Below, in pieces: positions 1 to 7,353 of a stretch of 14,778 nt of DNA; positions within the stretch are counted from its first letter, which is position 1, and each line of letters begins with the position of its first letter. The position numbers and the translations under genes were made by a program. This DNA is from OLB11 sp044234005. Lineage in GTDB: Bacteria > Bacteroidota > Bacteroidia > Chitinophagales > Chitinophagaceae. The notes under the pieces are model-generated. The model saw only the letters and a program-made list of their open reading frames with translations. It was not told the origin of the DNA and searched no databases. Where the stretch lies: NCBI GenBank assembly GCA_044234005.1, contig JBIIJE010000060.1:1-14778 (forward strand), in the 5' to 3' direction.

Positions 1-150
1 AACATACGATTCGTCTTCCAAAAATTGATCACGGCTTACATTATGCAAGCAAATGGTTTTACCAAATACAATAGCACAAGAGTATGCACGTAGTCGATGT
101 GCAGCCCATCGTGCCAACCAGGCATTTTCCTTAATAGTTACTTGAATCAT
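1..150 (-). CDS. DUF4157-like protein, N-terminal part, cut by window edge
   Basis: An open reading frame starts at the ATG at 150-148 and is still open at base 1, giving 50 residues. They begin MIQVTIKENAWLARWAAHRL and continue through FGKTICLHNVSRDQFLEDE. From memory this matches the start of small Bacteroidota proteins annotated as DUF4157 or eCIS-core-like, where a Trp/Leu/Ala-rich opening helix is followed by a GKTIHLHN-type strand and then a His-Glu metalloprotease-like motif. That motif would lie beyond the left edge, so activity cannot be judged. The gene follows bcp on the same strand with 24 bases between them, and it appears to have its own promoter element at 165-172. Family assignment is from recall and moderately sure; the coding call is supported by the promoter spacing and the open frame. 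Confidence 0.6.
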   Translation of the reverse strand, partial: MIQVTIKENAWLARWAAHRLRAYSCAIVFGKTICLHNVSRDQFLEDESYV

Positions 151-164
151 GATTCAGACCGACT

Positions 165-172
165 CAAAATTA
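165..172 (-). promoter_or_regulatory. Bacteroidota -7 promoter element for the DUF4157-like gene
   Basis: Read on the minus strand, the sequence is TAATTTTG, a match to the Bacteroidota primary-sigma -7 consensus TAnnTTTG. It ends 14 bases before the ATG at 150, the same spacing as the element before the flippase gene. It lies just past the bcp stop codon, so the DUF4157-like gene probably does not rely only on readthrough from bcp. No clear -33 TTTG was identified. Confidence 0.5.
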
Positions 173-174
173 CA

Positions 175-645
175 TTAAATACTATCTTTCCATAGCTTTA
201 TAATTTGATTGCTATGTTCGCTTGATTTCACTTTTTCAATAATATGCGCGATTTTGCCTTTTTCATCAATTAAAAAAGTGGTACGAATTACACCCATATA
301 TTTATTGCCATACATGCTTTTTTCACCCCAAACACCATAATCGTTGCAAGCTTTCAAGGCAGTATCAGACAAAATTGAGTAAGGCAATTTTTGTTTACTG
401 CTAAATTTTAAATGAGAGGCTTCATCATCGGGACTTATACCAATCACCTCAATATTGTGTTTACGAAGCAAAGCAACATTATCTCGCAAATTACAAGCCT
501 CGTTTGTGCAAGTTGGTGTATCGTCTTTAGGATAGAAAAATAAGGCTATTTTTTTACCTTTATATTGAGAGAGACTCACTTTATCTCCAGTTTGATTTTT
601 AAGACTTATAGCTGGCGCCTTATCGCCTTGTTGTAATGTTATCAT
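175..645 (-). CDS. bcp: Thioredoxin-dependent thiol peroxidase (BCP-type peroxiredoxin)
   Basis: This 156-residue protein is a cytoplasmic peroxiredoxin of the BCP/PrxQ class. It reduces hydrogen peroxide and organic hydroperoxides using thioredoxin. The signature YPKDDTPTCTNEAC is present: Cys46 is the expected peroxidatic cysteine in the PxxxTxxC motif, and Cys51 is the likely resolving cysteine five residues on, as in E. coli BCP. The C-terminal half carries the family's YGVWGEKSMYG and GVIRTTFLIDEKGKI segments. Length is normal for the family. The ATG at 645-643 lies one base after the stop of the decayed M23 peptidase gene, so the two were once translationally coupled. No TAnnTTTG element lies directly upstream, so expression probably comes from the peptidase promoter. 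The identification is secure. Confidence 0.95.
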   Translation of the reverse strand: MITLQQGDKAPAISLKNQTGDKVSLSQYKGKKIALFFYPKDDTPTCTNEACNLRDNVALLRKHNIEVIGISPDDEASHLKFSSKQKLPYSILSDTALKACNDYGVWGEKSMYGNKYMGVIRTTFLIDEKGKIAHIIEKVKSSEHSNQIIKLWKDSI

Positions 646-646
646 T

Positions 647-2322
647 TTAATTAATAAGTGTGTATTGTTGTTTTCTTACATTGTGGTTTTCATCAGAAAC
701 GAATAAAGTTAAAATTTGCTTACCCTTAGGGAAATGTTCATCCATTTCATAAGTGTAAGTATTATGTTTTTGTACCAATCGCAGCCTTTGCTTTCCTATA
801 AAAGCATTCAAACTTGCAATATGGGTTGTCTCCTCAGAAACATCAAAAATAATTTTTTTTCTTACTTTGACATTATCATTGTTCTTGATGTCCGATATTA
901 CTTTTGGCGGTATGGTATCGATTACGATTTGATAAGTGCTGCAATTTTTCATCATAGCGAATATCCTATTGTCTTTTACCCAAGCAGCTTGTCCCCCTCC
1001 CTGATGCTGCTTGTTCTCAGAACCTAGCTTTAGTGCTACTTTACATTGGAATCGATCTGGTATAGGTATTTTTGGTGTAAGCATTACACCAACAGGCACC
1101 CGCAGTGGCACATAAGAGTGATGCAATTGATATTTATAAGAAACTTTTTTCGGATGCAATGCTTTGGGTTTGAATATGAATATCATCATACAACGCTTCG
1201 CGAGGAATGTGCAAAGCGATGTTTGCTGATTTATAAATTTCTGCTTTGCCGGCTTTTATTTTCTCACTGATGACTTTCGTAGCTTCGCCTTCTAAATTCT
1301 TCTTTACATAGAATTCTAGGCTTGACATATTCCCTTTGCTATCAAGTGCTTCAATACGAATTTTTTGGGGTAGCCCTTCAACTAGATTCACTATGCCATT
1401 CGATATAGATTTAGACTTGTATATAGGCAATTTATCATTCGGAAAATTGTGTATTAATTGTATCCAAGGTCCATTTTGCTTTACTGTTTTATAATCAGCT
1501 TGTGCATTCATGTATCGTGTAATGTTGTAATTGATACTACCTAATTGCTAGGCGAAATGAGGCTTATCATTTACATATAATCGCATTTCATAAACACCCA
1601 ATATGCCTCTTGATACTTGCATTATATCTGCCGCTTGCAAACCAAAAAATACTTTATCGCTCGATACTTCCAGCATTGGACTTGCTAAATCGAAATGAAT
1701 ACCCTGTTGCGTGATAGGAATCAGTTTAGGGCTTTGTTCATATATACTAGTCGTACCGTTATACAAAGCGAGTTGTTTTAAAATAGGTTTTTCAGTCTCA
1801 GGAATCTGATTGAAAAATAGCAAGCCGTTCATTGGGCTTTCAGTTTTTGTATCTCTTATTTCGAGGTGAAGATGAGGTCCTGCGGAGTGTCCTGTATTCC
1901 CACTCCAAGCAACAAACTCTTTTTGTTTAACTGGAAATTGCCATGGAAATAACCGCACATCTATTTCCTACGATTTTACATCATATTGTTTAACTAAAAC
2001 AAATTTTTGAAGAGTAGGGAAAAATTTATTTAAATGCGCATACAACGAGGTGTAGCCATTGGGGTGCGTAATAAAAATTGCATTTCCGAAACCACTTTTA
2101 TCAATTTTAATTCGGGACACATATCCATCAGCTATGGCGTGAACTTTTGCATTTTCTTTTGCTTCCGTTCTCATATCAATGCCTGAATGAAAATGATTAG
2201 GTCGGCATTCGCCGAAATTTCCAATTATAGAAACGGGGATATCGAGCGGATAAATAAATTGATTTATTGGATGCTTAGAAGACACGAAAAATGGTTGCGT
2301 GAATAACACATCAAATAGCCAT
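647..2322 (-). pseudogene. Decayed M23-family metallopeptidase gene
   Basis: Four pieces in order encode one Bacteroidota M23 (LytM/lysostaphin-fold) peptidase with a long C-terminal region, about 558 codons in total, so little length has been lost. The catalytic domain keeps NFGECRPNHFHSGIDMRT (HxxxD zinc ligands) and GNTGHSAGPHLHLEIRD (HxH). Four lesions are visible. The promoter-proximal ATG at 2322-2320 is out of frame with the domain. A TAG at 1970-1968 replaces what looks like Trp in the run DVKS-stop-EIDV. A second in-frame TAG lies at 1550-1548, after NDKPHFA. A frameshift lies at about 1185-1165, between REALYDDIHI and KPKALHPKK. The last piece ends with TAA at 649-647. The intact enzyme would have been an exported cell-wall endopeptidase or related envelope factor. 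Sequencing error is less likely because neighbouring genes are intact and two lesions are base substitutions. Confidence 0.88.
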
Positions 2323-2335
2323 AATACCGATTAGA

Positions 2336-2343
2336 CAAATGTA
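2336..2343 (-). promoter_or_regulatory. Bacteroidota -7 promoter element for the M23 peptidase relic
   Basis: On the minus strand this reads TACATTTG (TAnnTTTG). Thirteen bases after it comes an ATG at 2322-2320 whose frame closes after three codons, while the peptidase frame one base over is open. The spacing fits the other promoters in this window. It therefore marks 2322 as the ancestral start and exposes a frameshift in the first codons. This may also be the only promoter serving bcp. Confidence 0.55.
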
Positions 2344-2442
2344 ATAGATTAACGCAGATTTTATGGGATCCCTATTTCAAATTTTGATGGTCTTGCAACA
2401 GCATCTTATTATATAAACTTAATTTGTATTGATACTAAAAAA

Positions 2443-3162
2443 TTAATTATACCCTAGCAATTCCCCTATATCCTTTTTCTTCGATTCTGAAATTGGCACT
2501 TCAATTTTATTTAACATGATAAGGCTTCCATGTTTGACTTTCAGAAGCTTCACAATTTTGTGCCTATTTATGATATGGCTATGGTGTACACGTATAAATA
2601 TGGTTGCTGGCAAATACCCTTCAATTTCCTTTAATGAGCGAGAAGTTATAGTTTTTTTATCAATCGTATAAACTTCCGTGTAACCTCCATTTGCTGTAAG
2701 ATGAACTATTTCGTTGAAAGGGATGAAATCAATCGAGCTTTTATTGTGAATCGCTAAACAATCCAATTTGTGGGTTTGCTGCTCAAGTATTTTCTCTTTC
2801 TTCACTTCAATTTTATGTTGAACTTTCTTCACTGATTGAATAAGTTCTTCAATTTTAACTGGTTTTAATAAATAATCAGCTACTTCATGCTTGATTGCTT
2901 TAACAGCATATTTATCATACGCGGTAATAAGCACTACATGCATACTTTCATTTTCTACTACATTGAGTAAGTCGAATCCAGTTCGATCATGTATCTCTAC
3001 ATCCAAAAAAAGTACATCAGGACTATTTTCAAAAATAACCTTTATACCATCTTCAATATTCGTGGCGGTAGCTACAACATTCACGTTTTGACAGTAGGTG
3101 TTAAGTAGGCCACAGAGTAAACTAATGTTTATTTGATCATCATCAATGATTACTGCTTTCAT
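2443..3162 (-). CDS. LytTR-family response regulator
   Basis: This 239-residue cytoplasmic DNA-binding regulator has two domains. Residues 1 to about 115 form a receiver: MKAVIIDDD gives the acidic cluster, Asp54 in DVLFLDVEI is the expected phosphoacceptor, Thr80 sits in LITAYD, and Lys100-Pro101 is the conserved KP. Residues from about 135 to the end form a LytTR DNA-binding domain (IHLTANGGYTEVYT, IRVHHSHIINRHKIV). The start at 3162 gives the canonical MKAVIIDDD opening; an ATG at 3168 adding Met-Thr is equally possible, and a start at 3213 would add an unlikely hydrophobic leader. The start overlaps the end of the kinase relic by 20 to 26 bases, the usual coupling of LytS/LytR pairs. The regulator is intact but its partner kinase is not, so it may be an orphan, take phosphate from another kinase, or be on its way to loss. 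Confidence 0.93.
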   Translation of the reverse strand: MKAVIIDDDQINISLLCGLLNTYCQNVNVVATATNIEDGIKVIFENSPDVLFLDVEIHDRTGFDLLNVVENESMHVVLITAYDKYAVKAIKHEVADYLLKPVKIEELIQSVKKVQHKIEVKKEKILEQQTHKLDCLAIHNKSSIDFIPFNEIVHLTANGGYTEVYTIDKKTITSRSLKEIEGYLPATIFIRVHHSHIINRHKIVKLLKVKHGSLIMLNKIEVPISESKKKDIGELLGYN

Positions 3163-3653
3163 TGTCATAGTTAAAAGTAATAAATGGAAATGTAAAAATA
3201 GTTTCTGATTCAATAATTTTATTTAAGTTGGAATATAGATTGTGGTATTCAAATTTAATTGATTGATGTGTAAGGCTCTCAACAATACCGATTTTGCTTT
3301 TTATTAAATTAATTCCTTTCGATTTATAATCCTTCTCAATAGCTTCAAGAGGAAAACCCGGTCCATTATCTGTAATATTGCATCGAATACCTTCAGGCTG
3401 TAAAGAAGAATTATTTGTAATTTGCATAAAGCTGCTAGTCCCATAAAAATAAGTAAGCACTATTCGGATTTCCAAATTCGTCAGAAGTTAATGTTGCTCC
3501 AAAGTTTTTTGCATTATTCCCATTTCCACTCGCATCAAAGGTGTTGCCATTAAATGGCAAATACATTACTAAGCCCTGTGAAAGTTTGACTTGAGCTTGA
3601 ACAATACTTAGGCAATTAAACGCGAGTAATAATAAGAGGTAGTGCTTAATCAT
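3143..3653 (-). pseudogene. Chimeric relic: LamG N-terminus fused to histidine kinase C-terminus
   Basis: The start MIKHYLLLLLAFNCLSIVQAQ is a signal peptide. It leads into a LamG (concanavalin-like) domain: LVMYLPFNGNTFDASGNGNN, then DEFGNPNSAYLF. That frame stops at a TAG near 3435. If one T is removed from the T5 run near 3455, the frame continues as YGTSSFMQITNNSSLQPEG, normal LamG sequence. At about 3385-3392 it switches abruptly to IRCNITDNGPGF and then SKGINLIKSKIGI, the G1 and G2 boxes of a LytS-type HATPase. The rest of LamG, the membrane segments, the phosphoacceptor His region and the N box are missing. This points to a large internal deletion plus a one-base insertion, probably within one LamG-sensor kinase gene, though fusion of two adjacent genes cannot be excluded. 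The kinase end overlaps the response regulator start. The product should be non-functional. Confidence 0.82.
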
Positions 3654-3696
3654 AAAACTATGCTTGGATGAAATATTTATTTCTTCAAAAGTTAGT

Positions 3697-3704
3697 CAAA
3701 TATA
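3697..3704 (-). promoter_or_regulatory. -7 promoter element, leftward, for the LamG-kinase relic
   Basis: On the minus strand this reads TATATTTG, matching TAnnTTTG. It ends 43 bases before the ATG at 3653, a longer leader than elsewhere in the window. It directly abuts the rightward element at 3705-3712. Confidence 0.45.
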
Positions 3705-3712
3705 TACATTTG
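3705..3712 (+). promoter_or_regulatory. -7 promoter element, rightward, for the 3730 methyltransferase
   Basis: The sequence TACATTTG matches TAnnTTTG and ends 17 bases before the ATG at 3730. It supports that ATG over an in-frame ATG at 3664, which lies upstream of the promoter. Together with 3697-3704 it forms the imperfect palindrome CAAATATATACATTTG. Confidence 0.55.
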
Positions 3713-3729
3713 CCATAAAAAATGACTTC

Positions 3730-4911
3730 ATGAAGAGTAAATGCCCAATTTGTAATGAGAATGCAATTGAAAGCTTATTAAATAACAGTGTGCCTATTTT
3801 ACAGAACAAGGTTTATAAAAGTGAAAGTGAGGCTAAAAAAAGTGGGCTAGGAATAGTTAACTTAACTCATTGCCAAAATTGCAACTTCACTTTTAACGGT
3901 GATTTTGATGACAGCATTATTGTTTATGATGAAACGTATGATAATTCGGTCCCTTCAAAACTATTTATAGAATACTACAAAACTATTTGTCATTATTTAT
4001 ATAAAAAATATGATTTGGAAAATGGGGTGGTGTATGATATTGGCTGTGGTAAAGGAACTTTTTTAAACATGCTATGCGAACTTTATCCGTCTATAAAAGG
4101 AATAGGAATAGACCCGAGTTACGAAGGGGATTTGAATCCTAAATCGAATCTTACATTTTTTAAAGAATTTTTTGATGCTAAACATGTTACCTCTAAACCA
4201 AATTTAATATTGTCAAGGCATGTTTTTGAGCATATTGAGTTTCCTAGAAAATTTCTGGATGCTATTCGGGAACCAATTAAGGAATTTGACAATGTTCCAG
4301 TTTTTATTGAAGTACCAGACTTTGAATGGATAGTTGAGAATCAAACATTTTGGGACATCTGTTATGAACACTGTAATTACTTTTCAGAAAAATCAATACA
4401 AGAAATGTTTACTAATTCGTGGTCAATATTGACACGAATAACGAAAAGTTTTGGCGAACAATATCTTTGGGTAGAAGGGTTGTTTAATCCTCGTGGTTTA
4501 GGCATTTTGGATCAGAAGTTTTTAGAAGTTGATAAATCAAAAATTATGAATTTCATCACTTCTATCCAATCCTCACAAGAAAGAATTTTGCAATTTATTA
4601 AGGAATATAAGAATGAGAAGTATAAAATTATTGTTTGGGGGATGGCTACTAAGGGCGTAATTTTTACTAACAATATTGATAGTAATAAATTATATATTGA
4701 CTATTGTGTTGATATTAACAAAGAGAAACAACATAAATATTCCCCTGTAACAGCTCATTATATTAATAGTCCAGAAGTATTAAATTCACTTAGTGTTTAT
4801 AAATGTTTAGTAATTGTCATGAATACAAACTACATAAAAGAAATTATAAATGAAGTTTCACAACATGAGATTTCAGCAGAATTTATTGATGCTCATGGCA
4901 ACTTACTTTAA
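3730..4911 (+). CDS. Zinc-ribbon SAM-dependent methyltransferase, sugar C-methyltransferase-like
   Basis: The 393-residue protein has the three-part layout of NDP-sugar C-methyltransferases. An N-terminal zinc ribbon has Cys5/Cys8 (CPIC) and Cys48/Cys51 (CQNC). A class I methyltransferase core has the SAM loop VYDIGCGKGTF at about 102-111, then IGIDPS and SRHVFEHI. A C-terminal Rossmann-like half holds IIVWGMATKG. It differs from the 7354-8577 enzyme: the loop corresponding to YHEHFSY reads CYEHCNY, and the SAM motif is the general DIGCGKG rather than EIASNDG. The substrate may therefore differ, or it may methylate a different position or acceptor. The ATG at 3730 is chosen because it starts the zinc ribbon and follows a promoter element by 17 bases. 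It ends tail to tail with the glycosyltransferase gene, overlapping by 9 bases. Its base composition looks strongly AT-rich, common in surface-glycan loci. Exact substrate is unknown. Confidence 0.85.
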   Translation: MKSKCPICNENAIESLLNNSVPILQNKVYKSESEAKKSGLGIVNLTHCQNCNFTFNGDFDDSIIVYDETYDNSVPSKLFIEYYKTICHYLYKKYDLENGVVYDIGCGKGTFLNMLCELYPSIKGIGIDPSYEGDLNPKSNLTFFKEFFDAKHVTSKPNLILSRHVFEHIEFPRKFLDAIREPIKEFDNVPVFIEVPDFEWIVENQTFWDICYEHCNYFSEKSIQEMFTNSWSILTRITKSFGEQYLWVEGLFNPRGLGILDQKFLEVDKSKIMNFITSIQSSQERILQFIKEYKNEKYKIIVWGMATKGVIFTNNIDSNKLYIDYCVDINKEKQHKYSPVTAHYINSPEVLNSLSVYKCLVIVMNTNYIKEIINEVSQHEISAEFIDAHGNLL

Positions 4912-5772
4912 AGTTTTAAATACTCTTTTATTAATGGAGTTAAGAAGAAATTTTAAATTCAACAGGGTAAAAATAAAAATTTGAATAGTTGTTCTTGCAA
5001 GAATGGGATATTTATCCTTCACTATCTTTTCATTAAATAGATATTTTGCAACTGAATAAGAAATATAAGGTTCAAGAAAGACCCGTTGTAAACCTTTGAA
5101 ATTCCATCGAGAAGTAATTTTACTTCTTGATGAACTCCCTCCATCATCTGACCTGATACATTTAACATCCTCTAATACATTTATTTTTCCGAGCAATGCA
5201 ACTCTAGCAATATGAGTCCAATCACCTCCAATATGTTTTTGAATAGGGCTCTTAAAATTCATGTCATTGCGATAAACACCATAAAAAACACCATTTTTAT
5301 ATACTTTAGCAAAGTACTTAAAAATACGAAATACTGCTATATTGCTGCTTAGTTGAATTGGCTTCTCCTTAAAAATATAATTACCGTTCTTATAATAGGT
5401 TGGAATTCCAGAACATAATTTGTAATCTAAATTTGTTTCTAAGAAACTTACGCATTTCGAAATGTAATTACTTTCAAACTCATCATCATCAGCGAGCCAC
5501 ATAAAATATTTTCCTGCAGCTTTGTGAAACACAAAATTAAAATTTGGTTCAATTTCAATATTTTCTTTTTGAATAAAAAAAACAATTCTCTTATCTAGAG
5601 AAGAATATTTTTCAAGTACTTTCTTTACATTATTGTTTGTAGAACAGTTGTCAGATATTAATATTTCAAGATTTTGATAATCTTGTGAGATTAAATATTT
5701 GATAGTTTTTTCTAACCCTTCTGGTCTATTATAAGTAGGTAAACCAACAGAAACCAATGGCTTTAAATCCAT
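4903..5772 (-). CDS. Family 2 glycosyltransferase
   Basis: This 289-residue protein is a GT-A fold glycosyltransferase expected at the inner face of the cytoplasmic membrane. It would transfer a sugar from a nucleotide donor to a lipid-linked acceptor. The N-terminus has the GT2 opening PLVSVGLPTYNRPEGLEKTI, then ISDNCSTNN, and the metal-binding acidic motif LADDDE at residues 93-98. The last 40 residues include a hydrophobic segment (IFIFTLLNLKFLL) that could attach it to the membrane. It is the last gene of the five-gene leftward operon, beginning one base after the CmcI-type gene stops. Its stop codon (TAA at 4905-4903) lies inside the end of the convergent methyltransferase gene. Linkage and sugar specificity cannot be read from sequence. 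Confidence 0.9.
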   Translation of the reverse strand: MDLKPLVSVGLPTYNRPEGLEKTIKYLISQDYQNLEILISDNCSTNNNVKKVLEKYSSLDKRIVFFIQKENIEIEPNFNFVFHKAAGKYFMWLADDDEFESNYISKCVSFLETNLDYKLCSGIPTYYKNGNYIFKEKPIQLSSNIAVFRIFKYFAKVYKNGVFYGVYRNDMNFKSPIQKHIGGDWTHIARVALLGKINVLEDVKCIRSDDGGSSSRSKITSRWNFKGLQRVFLEPYISYSVAKYLFNEKIVKDKYPILARTTIQIFIFTLLNLKFLLNSINKRVFKTLK

Positions 5773-5773
5773 C

Positions 5774-6502
5774 TTATCTAATTTTTTTCAAATACCCTTG
5801 CGGTGCTACACTTATCAAAAGCTTATTATCAATTTGCTTATCGATTTCAAAATCGGTATTTGTTTTCAAAAATTCCCATACGGCCGTCTTAGGATTATTG
5901 CCTTTATCCCAAGGTCTATCATACATAGCTTGTGGCATATCTTCAACAATGGTATCAAATACCACACAATAACTATCTTTTGTAACAAATGGGGAATATA
6001 ATTTTAACTCTTCTAAAACATGTTCATGCGTATGGTTGCTATCCAAACTCACCATAACTGTCATGCCTGGTTTGATGTGGGTTCTTACTTCTTCAATAAT
6101 ATTCAAATCGATGGCAGAACCTTGTATCATTGAAATCCGTTTATACATTGGATGAGCTTCAATTTCATTCTTATTATGTTCTCTGATATCAATATCAATG
6201 CCTAACACATGTCCCTTCCCTATTAATTCCATGATGGAAGCATAATAGATCAAAGAGCCTCCGTGAGCAATTCCAGTTTCAATTAAAAGGTCAGGTTGTA
6301 TTTTCCATAACAACTCCTGCATAGCTATCATATCTTGTGGATACTGAATAATAGGTCTCCCCATCCATGTAAAATTATACGAATAAAGTTCTCTATTCGA
6401 TGCTACATTGAATGCATGAGCAGCATTTTTAAGCTTTTCATTATTTTCGTAAGAGGAAATTCGCTCTTCACATTCATTCTTAAATTGTTCTATTGGATTC
6501 AT
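5774..6502 (-). CDS. CmcI-type (cephalosporin hydroxylase family) methyltransferase
   Basis: The 242-residue protein belongs to the family named after cephalosporin hydroxylase CmcI. Members are SAM-dependent O-methyltransferase-like enzymes that also include rhamnosyl O-methyltransferases. Visible signatures are RPIIQYPQDMIAMQELLW, the SAM-binding segment LLIETGIAHGGSLIYYAS, the acidic strand VLGIDIDIREHN, and SLDSNHTHEHVLEELKLY. Length is normal. It overlaps the upstream epimerase gene by 23 bases and is followed after one base by the glycosyltransferase, so the genes are translationally linked. In this setting it most likely O-methylates the sugar being built; the name cephalosporin hydroxylase should not be taken literally. 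The exact reaction is inference. Confidence 0.88.
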   Translation of the reverse strand: MNPIEQFKNECEERISSYENNEKLKNAAHAFNVASNRELYSYNFTWMGRPIIQYPQDMIAMQELLWKIQPDLLIETGIAHGGSLIYYASIMELIGKGHVLGIDIDIREHNKNEIEAHPMYKRISMIQGSAIDLNIIEEVRTHIKPGMTVMVSLDSNHTHEHVLEELKLYSPFVTKDSYCVVFDTIVEDMPQAMYDRPWDKGNNPKTAVWEFLKTNTDFEIDKQIDNKLLISVAPQGYLKKIR

Positions 6503-7349
6503 TCTTTGATAGTATAGATATTAATTTTGTATTATCTCCCCAAAAAGCAAAAGGTTCATAATCAGGATAATTGTAAAAACCCAAATTTAAAGTAATTGTT
6601 TGTTTTGTATTCAATAAATATTGACTTACTAATTCAATTATTTTAATTGGATTATTGCTACACAAGTTAATAATTCCGTCAACTTCCGTTTGTAAAGAAC
6701 TCTCCACTAAATAATTCGCTACTGTTTCCACAGACAAATAATCTCTCAGTTGTTCGCCTCCACTCATATTAAATGTTATTTCCTTATTGTCTAATGCTCT
6801 CTGCAGTTGTTGTAAAATTGAATTTTCATTTTGACCTAAACCAAACATATAAAACAGTCGCAACCATTTTAATGAAAACGGACATGTTTGGTTTAATTGG
6901 GTTAAAAATTTTCGTAGCGTATCCTTTGCAATTGCATAATTATTAGAAGGATTGGAAAAATTAATTTCTTCGTTTAAGCAACCTTCTTGCATTCCATATT
7001 CAAAACAAGTACCGGTAATATTTACATTTTGCAATCCGTCTTTTATTAACTGCTTAATAAAAAAATACTGAATCATCAATTCTTCTTCAATATGGAATAA
7101 TTGCTTGTAATTTGGAAGTCCAGACCAAGCTAAATGAATCAATATTGAAGGTGAATGGAATTTTTGAAAGAGACCACTTACGTCGTATTTAAGATTATGT
7201 TCTACATATGTAACTTTATCATACCAGGATTTCTCCTTTGCTTTTTCGATAGATGTAGAAGTCGCAATTACTTCAATATTTCTTCGTAGCAATTCTTTTA
7301 TAACATAATTTCCTATAAAACCAGTTGCCCCAGTTACTAAAACTTTCAT
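6480..7349 (-). CDS. NAD-dependent epimerase/dehydratase family (SDR) sugar enzyme
   Basis: This 289-residue extended short-chain dehydrogenase has the N-terminal Rossmann motif MKVLVTGATGFIGNYV (Gly7, Gly10, Gly13) for NAD(P). The catalytic pair is Tyr138 and Lys142 in NNYAIAKDTL, with a Thr-rich strand NITGTCFEYG before it. It is likely to act on a nucleotide-linked 4-keto sugar, as a 4-reductase or epimerase, after the C-methyltransferase and 3,5-epimerase encoded just upstream. It starts four bases after the C-methyltransferase gene stops and overlaps the CmcI-type gene by 23 bases at its end. The core nucleotide-sugar 4,6-dehydratases are usually longer, and the neighbours suggest a late tailoring step, so a primary dehydratase is less likely. 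Confidence 0.87.
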   Translation of the reverse strand: MKVLVTGATGFIGNYVIKELLRRNIEVIATSTSIEKAKEKSWYDKVTYVEHNLKYDVSGLFQKFHSPSILIHLAWSGLPNYKQLFHIEEELMIQYFFIKQLIKDGLQNVNITGTCFEYGMQEGCLNEEINFSNPSNNYAIAKDTLRKFLTQLNQTCPFSLKWLRLFYMFGLGQNENSILQQLQRALDNKEITFNMSGGEQLRDYLSVETVANYLVESSLQTEVDGIINLCSNNPIKIIELVSQYLLNTKQTITLNLGFYNYPDYEPFAFWGDNTKLISILSKNESNRTI

Positions 7350-7353
7350 GATT

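Noticed and set aside
1134..1189. Programmed frameshift in the M23 gene
   Set aside because: No slippery heptamer with a downstream structure was recognised, and three other lesions in the same gene point to decay.
1548..1970. TAG read as a sense codon in the M23 gene
   Set aside because: Both nonsense codons are TAG, which hinted at recoding. But the flippase gene (10736-10738) and purM (10751-10753) end in TAG as true stops, a release factor 1 gene begins at 14447, and the M23 gene also has frameshifts. Decay is simpler.
2364..2373. GGGATCCC palindrome in the spacer before the M23 relic
   Set aside because: An eight-base palindrome alone, with no repeat copies or link to a start, is not evidence of an operator.
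3143..3475. Separate small protein starting MEIRIVLTYFYG
   Set aside because: Its first residues are an out-of-frame reading of the LamG segment; the rest is a kinase tail without N box or His region. It is a fragment, not a gene.
3664..3729. Longer methyltransferase start at 3664
   Set aside because: The 22 extra residues precede the zinc ribbon, match no family start, and lie upstream of the promoter element at 3705-3712.
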